A stretch of DNA of 64,000 nt, from assembly GCA_907165065.1 (NCBI GenBank), contig OU015526.1, positions 67,479,723 to 67,543,722 of the forward strand, given 5' to 3'. The notes under the pieces are model-generated. The model saw only the letters and a list, made by a program, of their open reading frames with translations, did not search any database and was not told the origin of the DNA. Positions 61,404 through 64,000 of this stretch are shown piece after piece (the stretch's first letter is position 1; the number at the start of each line of letters is the position of its first letter). Source of the stretch: Caprimulgus europaeus (Eukaryota > Chordata > Aves > Caprimulgiformes > Caprimulgidae). The translations under genes and the position numbers were made by a program.

Positions 61404-62155
61404 TGTGGTGGTTTGACCCCCAGTGGGACCATGGGGTCCTGCACTCACTCCCCCTACCCGGTGAGATGGGATGGGAGACACAACAAAGGGGACACAGGAT
61501 TAGGATGAAGGACAGGGACGGCTCACTCACCAGTTATGGTCACGGGCAAAACAGACTCAACTTGGGGAAGAAAAATCAATTTAATTCGTTGCCATTCATC
61601 TAGCTAGACATAACAACCACATCTTACAACACCTTTCCCCACCCCTCCCTTCTTCCCGGGCTCAATCACTTTGCTCCCGATGGCTCTAACTTCCCCCCAC
61701 AGTGGCACAGGGGGCAGGGAATGGGGGTTCAGTCAGTTCACCTCTGCTGCTCTTCCCGGCATGGAGGTTCAGGAACAAGGTGTTCTGACAAGAGCTTCCC
61801 ATGGAGTCATGGACCTCTTTGGGCTCAGCTCCCGGTTCCGGCATGGGGACATCCACGGGCTGCAGACTGACCGCCCACTCTGGGGGTCCACCCCCGCTCT
61901 GGCAGCGAGCCACTCTCAGGGTCACAATTCCAGTCACATTTGCCCTCAGATTCAACTTCCTTGCTCCAGCGTGGAGTCCTCCATGGCCTCCACGTGCGTC
62001 TCTGCTCTGCCATTGGATCTCCATGGGCTGCAGGGGACTTCCTTTGTCTTCTACTCCATGCAGTTGAATTGGGTGTCTGAGGTTCTCTGTCTTTCCCCCT
62101 CCTTCTCCTTCCTCTGGCAACCAAGCTCTCTCTCTCTGTCTGTCCATCCTTTGTA
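61404..62155 (-). mobile_element. 5'-truncated avian ERV LTR, minus orientation
   Basis: The plus strand begins TGTGGTGGTTTGACCCCCAG, the complement of the LTR 3' end. It continues with GGGCAAAACAGACTCAACTT, a TTCTTCCCGGGCTCAA block and a GC-rich region with recurring CATGGGCTGCAG-type phrases. This matches the long bird ERV LTR layout. The first 240 bp is the inverse of 15890-16126. The expected complement of the LTR 5' end (CCTCACAAACCCAATACA-like) is missing, so the element is cut at about 62155. It accounts for the overlapping 169- and 176-codon open frames at 61671-62216. No viral coding region is present. Confidence 0.85.
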
Positions 62156-62670
62156 CTGGAAATTTAGTGTTAGAATATAACAAGCACTTTTGTAACCGAG
62201 TACAAGTGCTGAGCAAATGCCTACAAGGAAAGGGTTAGCAGAGTAAATGAACAGAGCTTAAATGTCTGTGCTTTCAAAGCAGGACTGAAATATAGGATGT
62301 TGGATTTATTTTTTAATGGAAAAAGCTGATGCTCACTTTCAGGTACCAAAGGTGTTCTGAGAGTGGATGTTCCATCTCCAGCTACTCTGAATTTACATAT
62401 TTTACAAATTCTCAAAGCAGATAATAAGAACCCTTTGTTCTTTTTGCATTTCCACTGTTATGTGCTGACACTGGAGTTCTCTGTTTCTCCTCTTTCTGAT
62501 AATCAGTACTAGCAAGTGCTGTTCCTGTTGTGGTAGCATTTGTGAGAACAACCCAGTAGTCTGTAGCTACCTCTATAAAATTGGATAGAGTTACAAAAAT
62601 GGCACCAGTTGTTTGGATCCTTCAGCAGCAAATGACCTGAAGAAAAATTATAAATAAAGCTCAGAAATCT
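62156..62670. other. Intronic DNA, nothing certain
   Basis: A minus-strand segment at about 62569-62615 with a donor-like AGAG|GTAGCTAC reads DPNNWCHFCNSIQFYR. Its acceptor is poor and its phase does not fit exon D. Confidence 0.35.
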
Positions 62671-62878
62671 GGCTGTCCTTTGATGTCAGGAAATACTTCT
62701 TCACTGGAGGGTTCTCAGGCACTGGAATGGGCTGCCCAGGGAGGTGGTGGAGTCACCATCCCTGGAGGTATTAAAAAGATGGGTAGATGGGGTGCTTGGA
62801 GATATGATTTAGTAGTGGACAGGTATGGTTGGACTCGATGATCTCAGAGGTCTTTTCCAACCAGGAGATTCTATGATC
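62671..62878 (+). mobile_element. CR1 LINE 3' fragment, plus orientation
   Basis: It reads GGCTGTCCTTTGATGTCAGG, then GGCACTGGAATGGGCTGCCC, a GGAGTCACCATCCCTGGAGG block, GGTTGGACTCGATGATCTCA and the terminal GATTCTATGATC. These are the last about 210 bp of a CR1 element with a recent-looking sequence. Confidence 0.95.
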
Positions 62879-63121
62879 ACCAGCAACAAATTTTCTTTAG
62901 GTCATTTGCTGTGAGTGATCAGCCAAGATTCCGAGCTTTATTTAAAGACTCAGAGAGCAGTTTATGGGCCAGGTTCTTTCCCAATATGATGTTTTTCTAG
63001 CATAGATTGTAATTATTAAAGAATTGTTTATTAAAGTTTCAGTTTGGGGTAGAATATGACAATCAGGGATACATATTTAGTGCCGATTTATCCTTTTGCC
63101 TCATGGTAGGTTTCTCTGTAG

Positions 63122-63184
63122 TACTCAAATGACTTGTTCAAAGGCTCAGCCATTCTTCAGAGCAAAGTTCTTCAGGCGGATGAG
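63122..63184 (+). CDS. Exon 3 of predicted 96-residue protein (63 nt)
   Basis: The plus strand has a strong acceptor (GGTAGGTTTCTCTGTAG) and a good donor (GATGAG|GTGAGC) around exactly 21 codons: YSNDLFKGSAILQ then SKVLQADE. The exon is in phase 0 on both sides, matching the phase-0 end of exon 2 and the phase-0 start of exon 4. Its codon use and the clean splice sites make it one of the better exons in the window. It sits between two CR1 fragments, 160 bp before the second. Intron 2 would be 21.2 kb and intron 3 only 0.7 kb. No family is recognised. Confidence 0.65.
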
Positions 63185-63343
63185 GTGAGCTTAATGGGTG
63201 TTTTTCTTAACGCATATGAGAAAAATGGTGACATGGAGTACCTGGTGGTACTTCACAGATATTTTTGTGTGCTTTTGATGTAAAATGGTGTTATGGAGAT
63301 AGGTGGATTGTTCTGTAGATTTCCTCTTCAGGAGTGGCATCTT

Positions 63344-63516
63344 TCACAGAATCACAGAATGGTGGGGGTTGGAAGGGACCTCAGGAGATCATCCAGTCCA
63401 ACCCCCCTGCCAAAGCAGGTTCCCTACACCAGGTTGCGTGGGAAAGCATCTAGGTGGGTTTTGAACATCTCCAGAGAAGGAGACTCCACAACATCTCTGG
63501 GCAGCCTGCTCCAGTG
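63344..63516 (-). mobile_element. CR1 LINE 3' fragment, minus orientation
   Basis: TCACAGAATCACAGAATGGT and GGGGTTGGAAGGGACCTCAG are followed by ATCATCCAGTCCAACCCCCC, then CATCTCCAGAGAAGGAGACT and CTGGGCAGCCTGCTCCAGTG. This is a 3' CR1 piece inside intron 3 of the plus-strand gene. Confidence 0.95.
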
Positions 63517-63917
63517 ATGATTTTCCTGTAGATTTCCAGTTGTTCCTTATGCTCTGTGTTGTCACAGCCGTTGCAGTATGACAATGGCACAGTTACTGTG
63601 TTGTTTTATTTGCTGCATTGCCAGCATATTTTCCGGCATGCGTTGGAATTCACTTAGCGTGTGTTTTCACTAAAGTAACTGTTATTAGCAGCTATTTTCC
63701 TAACAGTGTGTGTTACATCTCATGCTGGTCAGTCAGAATATAAGGATGTCCCAAGGTAGCAGGTAATGGACAAATCTAATGGATTAAATTAATGCCTGTT
63801 GTAGTCTGAACAGCTTCAGCTAGAATTATCTCAGAAATTAACTTGACCCAATATGTGAACAGAACTGTTATAGTCAAGAGCAGTAGTGATTACCTTCTCT
63901 TTTACTTCTATTATTAG

Positions 63918-63977
63918 AGCTATAATGCAAACTTTAGTCCTTGTGAGTGTGATCAAGGAGAGATCTGCCCTCACTGA
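63918..63977 (+). CDS. Terminal coding exon 4 of predicted 96-residue protein
   Basis: An acceptor (TCTTTTACTTCTATTATTAG) is followed in phase 0 by 19 codons, SYNANFSPCECDQGEICPH, and a TGA at 63975-63977. The frame is the one required by exon 3. Joining all four exons gives 291 nt, that is 96 residues plus the stop. The three cysteines (C-x-C-x5-C) are all in this C-terminal tail. An alternative frame through the same DNA stays open beyond the stop and meets a CAG|GTGTTG donor-like site at 63982-63990, but it would need a different upstream phase. The 3' untranslated region and polyadenylation signal lie beyond the window. This exon is less certain than exon 3 because there is no downstream splice site to confirm it. 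Confidence 0.5.
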   Translation, partial: SYNANFSPCECDQGEICPH

Positions 63978-64000
63978 AGTCAGGTGTTGTATTCTTCATA

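Noticed and set aside
61671-62216. 169- and 176-codon ORFs on opposite strands
   Set aside because: Both fall in the GC-rich body of a truncated ERV LTR, which is non-coding.
1-64000. CRISPR arrays, tRNA or rRNA genes, bacterial operons
   Set aside because: No spaced direct-repeat arrays, no tRNA box pattern and no dense coding were seen. The repeats and splice signals are those of a bird genome.

Overview
The window looks like intronic and near-genic DNA from a bird. Its interspersed repeats are almost all CR1 LINE fragments, many with the avian 3' tail of repeated ATTCTATG/ATTCTGTG-type octamers, plus solo or truncated LTRs of bird endogenous retroviruses. There are no SINEs of mammalian type. 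The DNA is AT-rich, with short microsatellites and no evident CpG island. No long host ORF is present, and nearly all open frames over 60 codons are chance, repeat-derived or microsatellite-derived. No tRNA, rRNA or CRISPR array was seen. The species cannot be fixed from the sequence.

Reading both strands for splice-flanked short open frames gives two gene models. (1) A minus-strand gene has four internal coding exons in transcription order at 52365-52443, 34959-35100, 768-849 and 149-190. Intron phases agree at all three joins, and both ends of the gene lie outside the window. I do not recognise the protein. (2) A plus-strand gene has exons at 31291-31445 (ATG at 31336, with an in-frame stop upstream), 41828-41885, 63122-63184 and 63918-63977 (TGA). 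Its phases also agree throughout, giving a predicted 96-residue protein that I do not recognise. The exons of the two genes alternate along the window, so on these models the genes overlap in antisense, each with exons inside the other's introns.

Layout: 1-850 holds the last visible minus exons. 850-31290 is a long intron of the minus gene with a solo LTR (about 4690-5242), a CR1 copy with reverse-transcriptase remains (5359-6475), a CR1 scrap (10170), a 3' LTR piece (15890-16126), a perfect hairpin (23219-23257), an LTR-like element (26245-26652), a CR1 pair (27771-27930), and two splice-flanked non-coding exon candidates on the plus strand (22027-22146, 29794-29887). 31291-63977 is the interleaved zone, with a hexanucleotide array (33403-33490), a solo LTR with a degraded target duplication (36822-37409), a pentanucleotide array (39792-39880), an old CR1 body (44740-45425), CR1 copies at 51571, 54152, 60003, 62671 and 63344, and two LTR pieces at 59173-59285 and 61404-62155.

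All family assignments are from recognition of sequence by eye. No alignment or database search was run.
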